Origin: a virus
Virus record (IMG/VR): IMGVR_UViG_3300001341_000005
Location: 1-40,672 of that record
Direction: 5' to 3' (one strand)
Length of the DNA stretch: 40,672 nt
The position numbers and the translations under genes are program-made. The notes below the pieces were generated by a model. That model searched no databases. It had not been told where the DNA came from and saw only the letters and a program-made list of their open reading frames with translations. Positions within the stretch are counted from its first letter, which is position 1. Each line of letters opens with the position of its first letter. Below are positions 1-8,710 of this stretch, in pieces.

Positions 1-2034
1 CCGGCCCGCGGCTTCAACCGAGGCGAAGCCCGGGTCGGGTCGCTGAAGGCGAAATTCCGCTGTCTCGGCGGGATCGACTTCAGCCCCGCGGCGATTGCCG
101 ATTTCGGCCGGCTGGCCGGCGTGCCCGGCACCTGCATGGATCTGTTTTCGCGCGCGCAATATATCGATTTTCATGGCCGCGAGCCGGGTCCGGACTGGCG
201 CGAGCGGCTTCCGTCGGACCTGCATGCGGCATTCGGAAACGAGCGGCCGCATATCATGTTTTTGTCGGCGCCGTGCAAGGGCTTTTCCGGGCTGCTTTCG
301 GAAACCTCGTCGAAGACGGCGAAATATCAGGCCCTGAACGCGCTGACCCTGCGCGGCGTCTGGTTGATGCTCGAGGCCTATAGAGACGATCCCGTCGACC
401 TAGTCGTCTTTGAAAATGTGCCGCGGATCGCGTCGCGCGGCCGGCCGCTGCTCGACCGGATCATCGCCCTGTTGCGTCAATACGGCTATGCGGTGGCGGA
501 GACGACGCACGATTGCGGCGAATTGGGCGGCCTGGCGCAAAGCCGCAAGCGGTTTCTTCTGGTGGCGCGGCATCAGGACAAGGTCCCGCCGTTTGTCTAC
601 GAGCCGCCGAAGCGGCCGCTGCTCGGCGTCGGCGACGTCCTGGACACGCTGCCCGTGCCGGGCCCGGAACCGGTCCTGCCCATGCACCGCATGCCCAGCC
701 TGCAATGGAAGACATGGGTGCGGCTGGCCTTCGTCAAGGCCGGCTCGGACTGGCGATCGCTCAACGACCTTGCGGTCGAGGACGGGTTTCTGCGCGATTT
801 CGCGATCGTTGGCGAACGCCATGGCGGCTATCTCGGCGTCCACGACTGGGGCGATTCCACCGGCGTCGTTTCCGGCCGCGGAACGCCGACGACCGGAGCC
901 TATTCGGTTGCGGATCCGCGTGTGGATGGCCACCCGAAATCCGTTCAACTGGGCGTGCGCCCATGGGACCGGCCGTCGGGCGTGGTCACGTCGAAGATGC
1001 TGGCGGGCGGCGGGCCTCATTCCGTCGCCGACCCGCGCGCCGGGCCCGGCTTCGGCGGCAAGGGCAAATACCGCGTCACGCGGATCGACGAACCGGCCGG
1101 GACGGTGATCGGCGCTTCGACGACCGGGCAGGGGGCGTTTGCGCTGGCGGATCCGCGCCTTGGCGGGGTCCGGTTCAACAATGTGTTTCGCGTCGTCGGC
1201 TATGGCGAGACATCGCCGGCCGTGACCGGCGGCGGCATGCCGTCGGCTGGCGGGCTGGGTGTCGCCGATCCGCGCTGCAACTGGTCGCCCTCGGCGCATC
1301 GCAACAAGCTTGCCGTCGCCGATTGGGAAAGCCACGCCGGCACCGTCACGGGAAGCCGCGCGCCTTATTCCGGCGGCGGGTCGGTCGCGGATCCGCGGTG
1401 CAACGGATACCGGCCGAACGCCTTTCACAACAAGCTGTCGGTTCAGGGCTGGGATGCGCCGTCCAAAACCGTGACGGGCGGGCAGCACGTCCAGTCGGGC
1501 GCGCTGTCGGTCGCCGATCCCAGACCGGATTTCGCTCGCGACGGCCGCGACGCCTATCTTACCGGCGGCCATTACGGCGTTGTTGACTGGAAGTCCGAAA
1601 GCGGGACCGTGTCCGGATCCGCCAGACACGACAATGGCCGATGGTCGGTCGCGGATCCGCGCGTCGCCGCGTGTTCGGACCAGGGCGCGGCGTCCTCCCT
1701 TCCGGCACCGAACGACCGCCTGTTCGCGGTCATTCGCGCGCTGGACGGAACCTGGCACCGGCCGTTCACGACGTTGGAGTTGGCCGCCCTGCAGGGCCTG
1801 GTCGATCCGCACGAGGTGCTTGAGCTGGACGGCCTGTCGGATTCCGCCTGGCGCGAGCGCATCGGCAACGCCGTGCCGCCGCCTGCGGCCAAGGCCATCG
1901 CCGACACGATGGGCCAGACCCTGCTTCTCGCCTGGTCCGGCGAAACCTTCATGCTTTCGAATGAACCGATCTGGGTCCGCAATCTTGCGGTTGGGATCGC
2001 TGTTCGGGGCCAAACCACGGGAGACAGACCATGA
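1..2034 (+). CDS. DNA cytosine-C5 methyltransferase with seven internal repeats, 5'-truncated
   Basis: This gene would methylate C5 of cytosine in phage or host DNA, most likely to evade restriction. The frame is open from base 1, so the start lies outside the window; the GTG at 121 is internal because protein-like sequence ending FRCLGGIDFSPAAIADFG precedes it. Visible motifs in order are the catalytic PCKGFS (Cys codon 274-276), FENVP (about 409-423), QSRKRF (538-555) and a C-terminal RIGNAVPPPAAKAI. Between the last two, where the target-recognition domain sits, are seven units of about 40-46 residues, each with a GTVTG-like core and ending SVADPR or a close variant (at 904, 1021, 1141, 1258, 1381, 1507 and 1645). 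The stop overlaps the next start (ATGA). The fold call is secure; the repeat role is unknown. Confidence 0.93.
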   Translation, partial: PARGFNRGEARVGSLKAKFRCLGGIDFSPAAIADFGRLAGVPGTCMDLFSRAQYIDFHGREPGPDWRERLPSDLHAAFGNERPHIMFLSAPCKGFSGLLSETSSKTAKYQALNALTLRGVWLMLEAYRDDPVDLVVFENVPRIASRGRPLLDRIIALLRQYGYAVAETTHDCGELGGLAQSRKRFLLVARHQDKVPPFVYEPPKRPLLGVGDVLDTLPVPGPEPVLPMHRMPSLQWKTWVRLAFVKAGSDWRSLNDLAVEDGFLRDFAIVGERHGGYLGVHDWGDSTGVVSGRGTPTTGAYSVADPRVDGHPKSVQLGVRPWDRPSGVVTSKMLAGGGPHSVADPRAGPGFGGKGKYRVTRIDEPAGTVIGASTTGQGAFALADPRLGGVRFNNVFRVVGYGETSPAVTGGGMPSAGGLGVADPRCNWSPSAHRNKLAVADWESHAGTVTGSRAPYSGGGSVADPRCNGYRPNAFHNKLSVQGWDAPSKTVTGGQHVQSGALSVADPRPDFARDGRDAYLTGGHYGVVDWKSESGTVSGSARHDNGRWSVADPRVAACSDQGAASSLPAPNDRLFAVIRALDGTWHRPFTTLELAALQGLVDPHEVLELDGLSDSAWRERIGNAVPPPAAKAIADTMGQTLLLAWSGETFMLSNEPIWVRNLAVGIAVRGQTTGDRP
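844..1662 (+). repeat. Seven protein-level tandem repeats ending SVADPR inside the C5 methyltransferase
   Basis: The hexapeptide SVADPR (variants ALADPR, GVADPR) recurs at 904-921, 1021-1038, 1141-1158, 1258-1275, 1381-1398, 1507-1524 and 1645-1662, at spacings of 117, 120, 117, 123, 126 and 138 bases. Each unit also has a W/Y-rich start, a GTVTG- or GVVSG-like core and a Gly/Ser-rich loop. The DNA has diverged at third positions, so these are old protein repeats and not a recent DNA expansion. Confidence 0.9.
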
Positions 2035-2321
2035 CCATATCGCGCGAGGAAGCGGGGCGCCGGGGGATCAGGGTGGCATCGCAGTTTTCGATTGCGAGCT
2101 GCACCGACCCGACCTGCGGATGTTCGGGCCTGTTCATTCAGCTTGTTGATGAGGACGGCGCTGTCTTTGCGATCGCGCCCTTCGGTTTGGATCTGGTCGA
2201 CACGATTGTCCGCAATCTTTTGCTGTCGGCGCAGGCGGTCGCACAGGCGCAGGGCGGAGAAGATTCGTCCGTGCATGGTCCGGGTTCGGGTGCGCCGTTC
2301 ACGAAATCCAGCGTGCATTGA
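2031..2321 (+). CDS. Small conserved-looking protein of unknown function
   Basis: A 96-residue protein that I do not recognise. It starts at an ATG overlapping the methyltransferase stop by four bases, with GGGAGA just upstream, so it is probably translated by coupling. Residues about 24-31 (CTDPTCGC) form a compact cysteine cluster that could bind metal or be redox-active. A hydrophobic, beta-like stretch follows (LFIQLVDEDGAVFAIAPF), then a helix; the tail is Gly/Ser-rich. No signal peptide or membrane segment is evident. Position suggests it serves phage DNA metabolism, but no function can be assigned. Confidence 0.65.
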   Translation: MTISREEAGRRGIRVASQFSIASCTDPTCGCSGLFIQLVDEDGAVFAIAPFGLDLVDTIVRNLLLSAQAVAQAQGGEDSSVHGPGSGAPFTKSSVH

Positions 2322-2348
2322 CACGGAGCGAGAGGAGCGGAGCGAACC

Positions 2349-2720
2349 ATGACCCACGATTCTCACACCCGATGGAACTGCCCGCACTGCCATCGACCCG
2401 GTATCGATTCCTGGCACAAGGCCTACTACGACGGATCTGGCTTAAGCGAGACCGAAGTCCTTTCGCACTTCTGCCAGTTCTGTTCCGCGTTTTTGGTCGT
2501 CTCCTATCGCGGTCCCGCAGGTGTGCCGCATGTGATCGTGCCGTGGATTGGGACCAAATGTCCCGCCAGTGAAATGATTAGTCTCGAGGATGCGGCATTT
2601 GCCGAGTTTTTGAAAGATCCTTGCGCTGGCGCACCTCTTACGCCGGCAACCATGCGGGATGGCGATTGGTCCCGCGGGTGTTTGTTTGTTCTGCCCGTGG
2701 CCCCGGAGTGCTGGCCATGA
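2349..2720 (+). CDS. Small zinc-ribbon-like protein, function unknown
   Basis: A 123-residue protein. CPHCH near residue 10 and CQFC near residue 42 are two CxxC pairs about 32 residues apart, the spacing of a zinc ribbon. A hydrophobic stretch (FLVVSYRG) follows the second pair, and the C-terminal half is irregular. Start ATG 2349 has an AGGAG-type site in the upstream GAGAGGAGCGGAGCG. The stop TGA 2718-2720 overlaps the next ATG at 2717. Proteins like this are frequent next to phage replication and methylase genes. The exact role is not known. Confidence 0.65.
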   Translation: MTHDSHTRWNCPHCHRPGIDSWHKAYYDGSGLSETEVLSHFCQFCSAFLVVSYRGPAGVPHVIVPWIGTKCPASEMISLEDAAFAEFLKDPCAGAPLTPATMRDGDWSRGCLFVLPVAPECWP

Positions 2721-3025
2721 ACGAACCCAAATGTCCCAGATGCGGCGACGACGACGGCGTGTTGCTGTGCGGCGACTGCATGTTTGCCCAGATCGACGCG
2801 GAAGCGGCCGGGCTGCCCATCCTTTCCCCGCATCTGATGAAACTGTTACGCAACCTCCGAACCTTCGTCCCGACGGCGGACGATCGCGCGGAGCAAAAGA
2901 CAGTCTTCGTTCGGGACCTAGTGGTGCGGTGTCGGCATGGAAGCGGCGAATTCGAGCAGTGCGCCGCATGCCGCGATGAGGCGCGAGATCAGCAAGAGGC
3001 GCTTTCGGATACGGGGGCACCATGA
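2717..3025 (+). CDS. Small zinc-ribbon protein, function unknown
   Basis: A 102-residue protein beginning MNEPKCPRCGDDDGVLLCGD. CPRC and CGDC form a compact zinc knuckle in the first 20 residues, and a second pair (CRHG...CAAC) lies near the C-terminus. A longer frame upstream is open, but the ATG at 2717 overlapping the preceding stop (ATGA) is preferred because the protein-like sequence begins there. Its own stop overlaps the start of the helicase-methyltransferase at 3022, so the four genes 2031-5562 look like one translationally coupled unit. Function is unknown. Confidence 0.65.
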   Translation: MNEPKCPRCGDDDGVLLCGDCMFAQIDAEAAGLPILSPHLMKLLRNLRTFVPTADDRAEQKTVFVRDLVVRCRHGSGEFEQCAACRDEARDQQEALSDTGAP

Positions 3026-5562
3026 ACTATCGCGACTTCCTCGAAGCCAAAATGACTTTGGCCGAACCGACTGGTTTCCACATTGATCCGGCCGACGTCA
3101 ATCCGAACCTGGCGCCGCACTGTCGGGCGATCGTTCCATGGGCGCTTTCGGGCGGCTGCCGTGCGATCTTTGCGGCCTTCGGACTGCACAAGACCTCGAT
3201 CCAGCTTGAAATCATGCGCCATGTCGCCCGGTGTCACGGCGGCCGGCAGCTTATTGTCGCTCCGCTTGGCGTAACGCACGAATTCATGGCGGAAACCGAT
3301 GAGCGGTTCCGGGACCAATTTGCCGTCACGCCGCGGTTCATTCGGCGCGACGCCGAAATCGACGGCGACGGGCTTTATCTGACGAACTATGAAAGCGTGC
3401 GCGACGGCCGGCTGGATCCCGGCCTGTTCAACGCGGCGAGTCTCGATGAGGCGGCGGTGCTGCGGTCGTTCGGATCGAAGACCTATCAGGAATTCCTGCC
3501 CCTGTTCGAGGGCGTGCCCTATCGTTTCGTCGCGACCGCGACGCCGTCGCCGAACCGGATCAAGGAACTGATCCATTATGCCGGCTTTCTGGGCGTGATG
3601 GATACCGGCCAGGCATTGACACGGTTTTTCCAGCGTAATTCCAAAAAGGCCGGCGACCTTCAGCTTTATCCGCACAAGGAAGATGAATTCTGGCTTTGGG
3701 TGCATTCCTGGGCGATCTTTCTGCAGAAGCCGTCGGACCTCGGGTTCAGCGACGATGGATATGAACTGCCGGCTGTGACGGTGAACTGGCACGAAGTGCC
3801 GAGCGACCATTCCACGGCCGGGGCGGATCGGGACGGGCAGGGGCGGTTGTTTCGCAATGCCGCGCTCGGGGTTTCGCAGGCCGCGGCGGAAAAACGGTCG
3901 AGCCTTGCCGCCCGGGTCCGGAAGCTTATGGAAATCCGTGCCGAGGGTCCTGACGCGCACCGGATCATCTGGCACGATCTTGAAGCCGAGCGCGAGGCGA
4001 TCGCCGAAGCCGTGCCGGATGCCCGCGCGATCTACGGGGCGCAGGACCAGGCCGTCAACGAACGAAACGCCGTCGACTTCAAATATGGACGCTTTGCCGA
4101 ACTGGCGACGAAGCCGGAAATGTCCGGCGTCGGCTGCAATTTTCAGCGCCATTGTGCGTGGTCGGTGTTTCTTGGCATCGGCTTCAAGTTCCATGATTTC
4201 ATCCAGGCGGTCCACCGCACCGTCCGGTTCGGCCAGACCCGGCCCTGCAGACTCGACATCATCCATTCCGAAGCCGAACGCGAGGTCCGCCGGAACCTGG
4301 AAACCAAATGGGCCGAACATGACGCGATGATGGCGCGCATGACCGCGATCATCCGCCGGTACGGGCTGGGCCGGTTGCCGGTTGCGGAAGTCACCGGCCG
4401 GTCGATCGGGGTGGAGCGAAAGGCAGTCGCCGGCAATCGGTTCCGCGCGGTCAACAATGATTGCGTCGACGAAACCGCGCGCATGGATCCCGACAGCGTC
4501 GACCTGGTCGTGACCTCGATCCCGTTTTCCAATCACTATGAATATACCGATTCCTACAACGATTTCGGGCACACCGACGACAACGATCATTTCTGGCGCC
4601 AGATGGACTTCCTGACGCCGGAACTCTTGCGGATCCTCAATCCCGGTCGGCTCGCCTGCATTCACGTCAAGGACCGGGTTTTGTTCGGCGCCGTCACGGG
4701 CGCCGGCGCGCCGACCATATCGCCATTCCATGCCGAAGCGATCCTGCACGGCCGTCGCCACGAGTTCGACTATGCCGGCATGATCACGATCGTGACCGAC
4801 GTGGTGCGAGAGAACAATCAGACATACCGGCTGGGCTATTCCGAAATGTGCAAGGACGGATCGAAAGCCGGGGTCGGCTGTCCGGAATATGTGCTTTTGT
4901 TCCGCAAGCCGCAGAGCGATCGGGGCCGCGGCTATGCCGACGTTCCGGTCGTACGCGACAAACAGGACTATTCCCTGGCGCGATGGCAGATCGATGCGCA
5001 TGCCTATTGGCGATCGGCCGGGGATCGGCTCGTGCCGCCGGCGGAATTCGCCGAACGGCTCAAGACGCTCGGCATGTCCGATATCACCGCGATCGTTAAA
5101 CGGTTCAGTCTGGCTGAAATCTACGACCACGATTATCTCGTGCGGCTGGGCGAGGAACTGGGCGACCGCCTGCCGAAGACGTTCATGGCGCTTGCGCCGG
5201 CATCGGCGCATCCTGACGTCTGGCACGACGTGGCGCGCATGAAGACGCTGAACGGCGACCAGGTCCGGCGCAATGTCGAGATGCACATCTGCCCGCTTCA
5301 GTTCGACATCGTCGACCGGCTGATCGAACGCTTTTCGATGCCCGGAGAGACCGTCTACGACCCGTTCGCCGGATTGATGACCGTGCCGCTGCGCGCCGTC
5401 CTGAAGGGGCGGATCGGCCTCGGCTGCGAGCTGCACGAGGGCTATTTCCGCGACGGCGTTCACTATCTCACCGCGGCCGAAGCGGAGATCGAGACGCCGA
5501 GCCTGTTCGATTTGATGGATCCGGGGGAGGGGGCGCCGATGCGGGAGGTTGCCAATGTTTGA
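3022..5562 (+). CDS. SNF2-like helicase fused to a beta-class DNA N4/N6 methyltransferase
   Basis: An 846-residue fusion. The N-terminal half resembles an SF2/SNF2 ATPase: a Walker A-like FGLHKTS at 53-59, LDEAAVL (motif II) at 141-147, TATPSPN (motif III) at 172-178 and a motif VI-like stretch starting QAVHRTVRFGQTRP at about 395. The C-terminal half is an amino-methyltransferase with permuted order: catalytic TSIPFSNHYEY near 498 in place of DPPY, then the AdoMet-binding DPFAGLMTVPLRA near 780. It probably methylates exocyclic amines of phage DNA during or after replication. It overlaps the upstream and downstream genes by four and eight bases. The Walker A is degenerate (GLHKT for GxGKT), so ATPase activity is uncertain. 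Fusions of this type are known in phages. Confidence 0.88.
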   Translation: MNYRDFLEAKMTLAEPTGFHIDPADVNPNLAPHCRAIVPWALSGGCRAIFAAFGLHKTSIQLEIMRHVARCHGGRQLIVAPLGVTHEFMAETDERFRDQFAVTPRFIRRDAEIDGDGLYLTNYESVRDGRLDPGLFNAASLDEAAVLRSFGSKTYQEFLPLFEGVPYRFVATATPSPNRIKELIHYAGFLGVMDTGQALTRFFQRNSKKAGDLQLYPHKEDEFWLWVHSWAIFLQKPSDLGFSDDGYELPAVTVNWHEVPSDHSTAGADRDGQGRLFRNAALGVSQAAAEKRSSLAARVRKLMEIRAEGPDAHRIIWHDLEAEREAIAEAVPDARAIYGAQDQAVNERNAVDFKYGRFAELATKPEMSGVGCNFQRHCAWSVFLGIGFKFHDFIQAVHRTVRFGQTRPCRLDIIHSEAEREVRRNLETKWAEHDAMMARMTAIIRRYGLGRLPVAEVTGRSIGVERKAVAGNRFRAVNNDCVDETARMDPDSVDLVVTSIPFSNHYEYTDSYNDFGHTDDNDHFWRQMDFLTPELLRILNPGRLACIHVKDRVLFGAVTGAGAPTISPFHAEAILHGRRHEFDYAGMITIVTDVVRENNQTYRLGYSEMCKDGSKAGVGCPEYVLLFRKPQSDRGRGYADVPVVRDKQDYSLARWQIDAHAYWRSAGDRLVPPAEFAERLKTLGMSDITAIVKRFSLAEIYDHDYLVRLGEELGDRLPKTFMALAPASAHPDVWHDVARMKTLNGDQVRRNVEMHICPLQFDIVDRLIERFSMPGETVYDPFAGLMTVPLRAVLKGRIGLGCELHEGYFRDGVHYLTAAEAEIETPSLFDLMDPGEGAPMREVANV

Positions 5563-5923
5563 TATGGACACCGAAAGCTGGATTGCCGCGGCCGTGGTCA
5601 GGACCTGCCTCGCGGTTGCCGAAAGCGAACATTGGGTCGTATCGGGCGATGTCGTTCGAACCGGCATCTGCCCGAAATGCCGGGCCCGGGAGGCCTTCGC
5701 CATCCATACCGGTCAGGACCGGTGGAAGTGCCCGATCTGCAATGCCCGCGGTGACGATTCCATATCGCTGATGGCGCACATGTTGGATATCGACCATGCG
5801 CAGGCGATCGGCTGGCTGGCGAAGCTGGACCAGCCGGATGGCGTGTCGGAAGCCATGCTGCGCGAGCGGTTTCCGATCAACCCGGTCGATCCGCGCGTCG
5901 TCGATTTGCGGAGGGTCGCCTGA
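5555..5923 (+). CDS. Zinc-finger protein resembling a primase CHC2 domain
   Basis: A 122-residue protein. Start ATG 5555 is preferred over the TTG at 5549 because GGGAGG (5542-5547) lies about seven bases upstream. Cys39/Cys42 (CPKC) and Cys59/Cys62 (CPIC), followed by a helical region (DSISLMAHMLDIDHAQAIGW), match the layout of primase-type zinc fingers, in which the finger is followed by a helix that packs against it. It lacks any polymerase domain. The stop overlaps the start of the true primase (TGATG), so the two products may act together. Its role, perhaps template recognition or regulation, is inferred. Confidence 0.65.
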   Translation: MFDMDTESWIAAAVVRTCLAVAESEHWVVSGDVVRTGICPKCRAREAFAIHTGQDRWKCPICNARGDDSISLMAHMLDIDHAQAIGWLAKLDQPDGVSEAMLRERFPINPVDPRVVDLRRVA

Positions 5924-7230
5924 TGCTCTATCCGCCGCACGTTCTCGACGATATCCGCAACAAGCTGAACATATCCGACATTGCCGGCCGGCTTGTGACC
6001 TGGGACGCGAAGAAATCGAAACCGGGGAAGCGGGAATATTGGGCCTGTTGTCCGTTCCATGCCGAAAAGACGCCGAGCTTTCATGTCCGCGACCGGCGCG
6101 GGTCCTATCATTGCTTCGGGTGTGGCGCGACGGGCGACATTTTCCGGTTTGTCAGTGAGACCGAGGGAATCAGCTTTCGTGAGGCCGTCCAGCGCTTGGC
6201 CGGCGAAGCGGGCTTGGCCGATGGCGGCCTGGCGCCGATCCCGCCCGAAGAACTGGACCGCCGGCGACGCGAGGCCGAAGCGGCCAGGGAACGGGCGGAG
6301 CAGAAGGAGAATTGGTATCGGGAGAGCGAGCGCAAAAAGGCCTATGGCATATGGAGGGGTGGGGAACCAATCCGCCGATCCGCGATTGAACGCTACCTGT
6401 TTGCGCGCGAGGTCTGGCCGCTGCCGTCTGAAATACTGATCCGGTGCGCGCCGGAACTGCCCTACTGGCACACACGCAAGAACGAAACAACGGACGAAGA
6501 CGAACCCTACATCCTCCATACCGGCCCAGCCATGCTGTTGCCGATCACCGGAGCGACCGGCCATTTTTTAGGTGTGCACATCACCTATATCGACCCGGAC
6601 CGGCCGGGGAAGAAGCTGCATATCGTTTGCCCGGACAGTGGCGAAGTCCTGCCGTCGAAAAAGATCCGGGGATCGAAACGCTGCGGAGCGATCCGCCTGG
6701 TTCTGCGTAACCAGCCGAAGCGGCTGGTAATCGGGGAAGGCTTTGAAAACGTCATTTCGGTTTTGCGGGCAGAGCTGGCGCGGGGGGCGAAGTACCGCCG
6801 TGAAACCGTCCTGCAGACGGATTATTGGACATCGATCAGCCTGCAGCATCTGGGCGGCAAGGCGGCTGAAACGGTCCCGCATCCGACCCTGAAAACCAAG
6901 GCCGGCCGAATCGCGAAAGTGCCCGGACCTGGTCCGGACTTTTCCGACGAACGCGCCTTGTCGATCCCGGAAACAGTCGAGGAGGTCATCACGTTGATGG
7001 ACGGGGATTCCGACCCGTTCACCTGCGAATGCGTGCACCGCCGCGCCGCGCGCCGCTGGGCGGTGCCGGGGCGGATCATAAAGGCGGCGCATCCGGGCGA
7101 CGGCGTTGATTTCAACGACGTCCGACGGTTGGGCACGCCGGCCGAAGCCGCTGCGCCCGCGGCGCAGCCTGGGCCAATGGCAGAGTGCCGCGAAGCGGCT
7201 CCGATCGAGGAGGTCGCGCGTGGCGAATAA
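5923..7230 (+). CDS. DNA primase with CHC2 zinc finger and Toprim domain
   Basis: A 435-residue primase that would make RNA primers for phage DNA synthesis. The CHC2 finger is clear near residues 42-70 (CCPFHAEKTPSFHV, then YHCFGCGATGD), followed by the helix DIFRFVSETEGISF that is typical of DnaG-like fingers. A charged helical linker (about 105-145) follows. The Toprim-like domain shows LVIGEGFENVISVLRAE and the acidic ITLMDGDSD, with a final DGVDFNDVRRLG that is common in phage and plasmid Toprim_3 proteins. The gene overlaps its upstream neighbour by one base of start/stop and the downstream helicase by eleven bases, so all three are likely co-translated. Confidence 0.9.
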   Translation: MLYPPHVLDDIRNKLNISDIAGRLVTWDAKKSKPGKREYWACCPFHAEKTPSFHVRDRRGSYHCFGCGATGDIFRFVSETEGISFREAVQRLAGEAGLADGGLAPIPPEELDRRRREAEAARERAEQKENWYRESERKKAYGIWRGGEPIRRSAIERYLFAREVWPLPSEILIRCAPELPYWHTRKNETTDEDEPYILHTGPAMLLPITGATGHFLGVHITYIDPDRPGKKLHIVCPDSGEVLPSKKIRGSKRCGAIRLVLRNQPKRLVIGEGFENVISVLRAELARGAKYRRETVLQTDYWTSISLQHLGGKAAETVPHPTLKTKAGRIAKVPGPGPDFSDERALSIPETVEEVITLMDGDSDPFTCECVHRRAARRWAVPGRIIKAAHPGDGVDFNDVRRLGTPAEAAAPAAQPGPMAECREAAPIEEVARGE

Positions 7231-8704
7231 TCCCAATGACGACAGGATAAATGCGGCGATCGCCTCGGCAAGTCCTCTGGACGATGACGATTTTGACGGC
7301 AGAGAGAGCAGGGACGAAGGGGGAGGTTTGCCGAATTCGTTCGGCTACTCCGTTGATAAACTCAACCAGGAATGGGCCTTGGTTTTGATCGGTTCCAAGG
7401 CCGCCATCATCCGAGAAAAGCCGGATGCGCCGGTCGAGGATCGGATCCGCATTCTGACGACACAGGCGTTCGGGACCTGGATGGCCAACCGGCCGACGGA
7501 AGTCCGTGCTGCCGACGGCAAGATCAAGCGCGTGAGCTGGGCCACGCGATGGATTTCGGATCGCGGTCGCCGGACCTATGACGGGATCGAGTTTTTTCCG
7601 AACCCGGATGGTGCGGCCAACACGTCCGGTTACCTCAATCTATGGCAGGGCTATTCCACTGCGCCGGACGCCGGCGCCGGCTCTTACGGTGTGTTTCGCG
7701 ACCACATGCTGACCAATTTCTGCAGCGGCGATGAACGGTTGTTCGAATGGGTGTTCGCCTGGTTCGCCCAGATGGTGCAGCGGCCGCGGGAAAAGATGGG
7801 CACCGCGATCGTGATCCGCGGCAAGCAGGGCGCCGGCAAGACCACCGTCGGCGACGTCATGGGGTCGTTGTTCGAGGCACACTATTTCCTGGTCGATGAG
7901 CCGCGCTATGTCACTGGCAACTTCAACGCACACATGGCGTCCTGTCTGTTGCTTCAGGCGGAGGAAGCAGTCTGGGCCGGCGACAAGGTCGCGGAAGGCA
8001 AACTGAAGGGCCTGATCACCGCAAAAACCCAGATGATCGAATCCAAGGGCATCGATCCGTTTCGCCTGACCTCTTACAATCGGATCATGATGACGTCGAA
8101 CGAAGACTGGGTTGTTCCAGCCGGCAAAGACGAACGTCGTTATTGCGTCCTCGATATCGCGCCGAACGCGGTCGAGAGCTTCGAGTATTTCGATGAAATG
8201 TATGAGGAATTGAACAATGGCGGGCGTGAAGCCCTGCTTGCCGATCTGCTCGCCTTCGATTTGTCGAAGGTAAATCTGCGCCTGGCGCCGAAGACCAAAA
8301 GTCTCTTGGAGCAGAAGATCCGGTCATTCAATCCGATCGAGTCGTTTTTGTTTCTCCGCCTTTATGAAGGGTATCTGTCCAGCAAGATCAGCGGCTGGCC
8401 ACCCGATGGCGAGATAAAGAAGGAAGCCCTTTTCAATCAGTATCTGGATGAATCCGACCGTATCGGCATCAAGCGCCGGCAGGATCAGACCGCGTTCGGG
8501 ATAGGGCTGAAACGACTGATACCCGCCGTCAGAACCAATCTGAAGCGCATCGATACCGAAACCAACACCCGCAAGGGCTTTTACGGTTTCCCGTCGCTGC
8601 AAGCCTGCAGGGACGCGTTTGAAGCGGCATTGGGACAACCGGTCGATTGGCCAGACGACGACGAACCATGGCTCAAGGAAGAAGGGGAGGACGCGGATTT
8701 TTGA
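7220..8704 (+). CDS. D5/DUF5906-type phage replicative helicase
   Basis: A 494-residue SF3-like ATPase that would unwind the replication fork with the adjacent primase. Walker A is GKQGAGKTT at 201-209. Next come LLLQAEEAVWAGDKVAEGKL (Walker B/sensor region) and LTSYNRIMMTSNEDWVVP, then the arginine-rich DERRYCVLDI, all hallmarks of the DUF5906 family. Start GTG 7220 is preferred because GAGGAGG lies at 7207-7213; the frame is open further upstream but overlaps the primase too deeply. The C-terminal region (about 400-494) is likely DNA- or origin-binding. The iteron-like repeats start directly after the stop. Confidence 0.88.
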   Translation: MANNPNDDRINAAIASASPLDDDDFDGRESRDEGGGLPNSFGYSVDKLNQEWALVLIGSKAAIIREKPDAPVEDRIRILTTQAFGTWMANRPTEVRAADGKIKRVSWATRWISDRGRRTYDGIEFFPNPDGAANTSGYLNLWQGYSTAPDAGAGSYGVFRDHMLTNFCSGDERLFEWVFAWFAQMVQRPREKMGTAIVIRGKQGAGKTTVGDVMGSLFEAHYFLVDEPRYVTGNFNAHMASCLLLQAEEAVWAGDKVAEGKLKGLITAKTQMIESKGIDPFRLTSYNRIMMTSNEDWVVPAGKDERRYCVLDIAPNAVESFEYFDEMYEELNNGGREALLADLLAFDLSKVNLRLAPKTKSLLEQKIRSFNPIESFLFLRLYEGYLSSKISGWPPDGEIKKEALFNQYLDESDRIGIKRRQDQTAFGIGLKRLIPAVRTNLKRIDTETNTRKGFYGFPSLQACRDAFEAALGQPVDWPDDDEPWLKEEGEDADF

Positions 8705-8710
8705 CGTTTT

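Noticed and set aside
844-1662. The repeated SVADPR DNA as a CRISPR or satellite array
   Set aside because: The similarity is at protein level with varied codons and unequal spacers, inside one long frame.
400-2013. A 537-codon minus-strand frame opposite the C5 methyltransferase
   Set aside because: It is antisense to a well-supported gene and its translation is Arg/Pro/Ala-rich with no motif; GC-rich third positions keep such frames open.
2989-5703. A 904-codon minus-strand frame opposite the helicase-methyltransferase
   Set aside because: It mirrors the real gene, lacks a ribosome site and shows no recognisable domain.
7106-7219. Longer N-terminus for the helicase
   Set aside because: The extra residues overlap the primase coding sequence and are Arg/Pro-rich; GTG 7220 has a GAGGAGG site.
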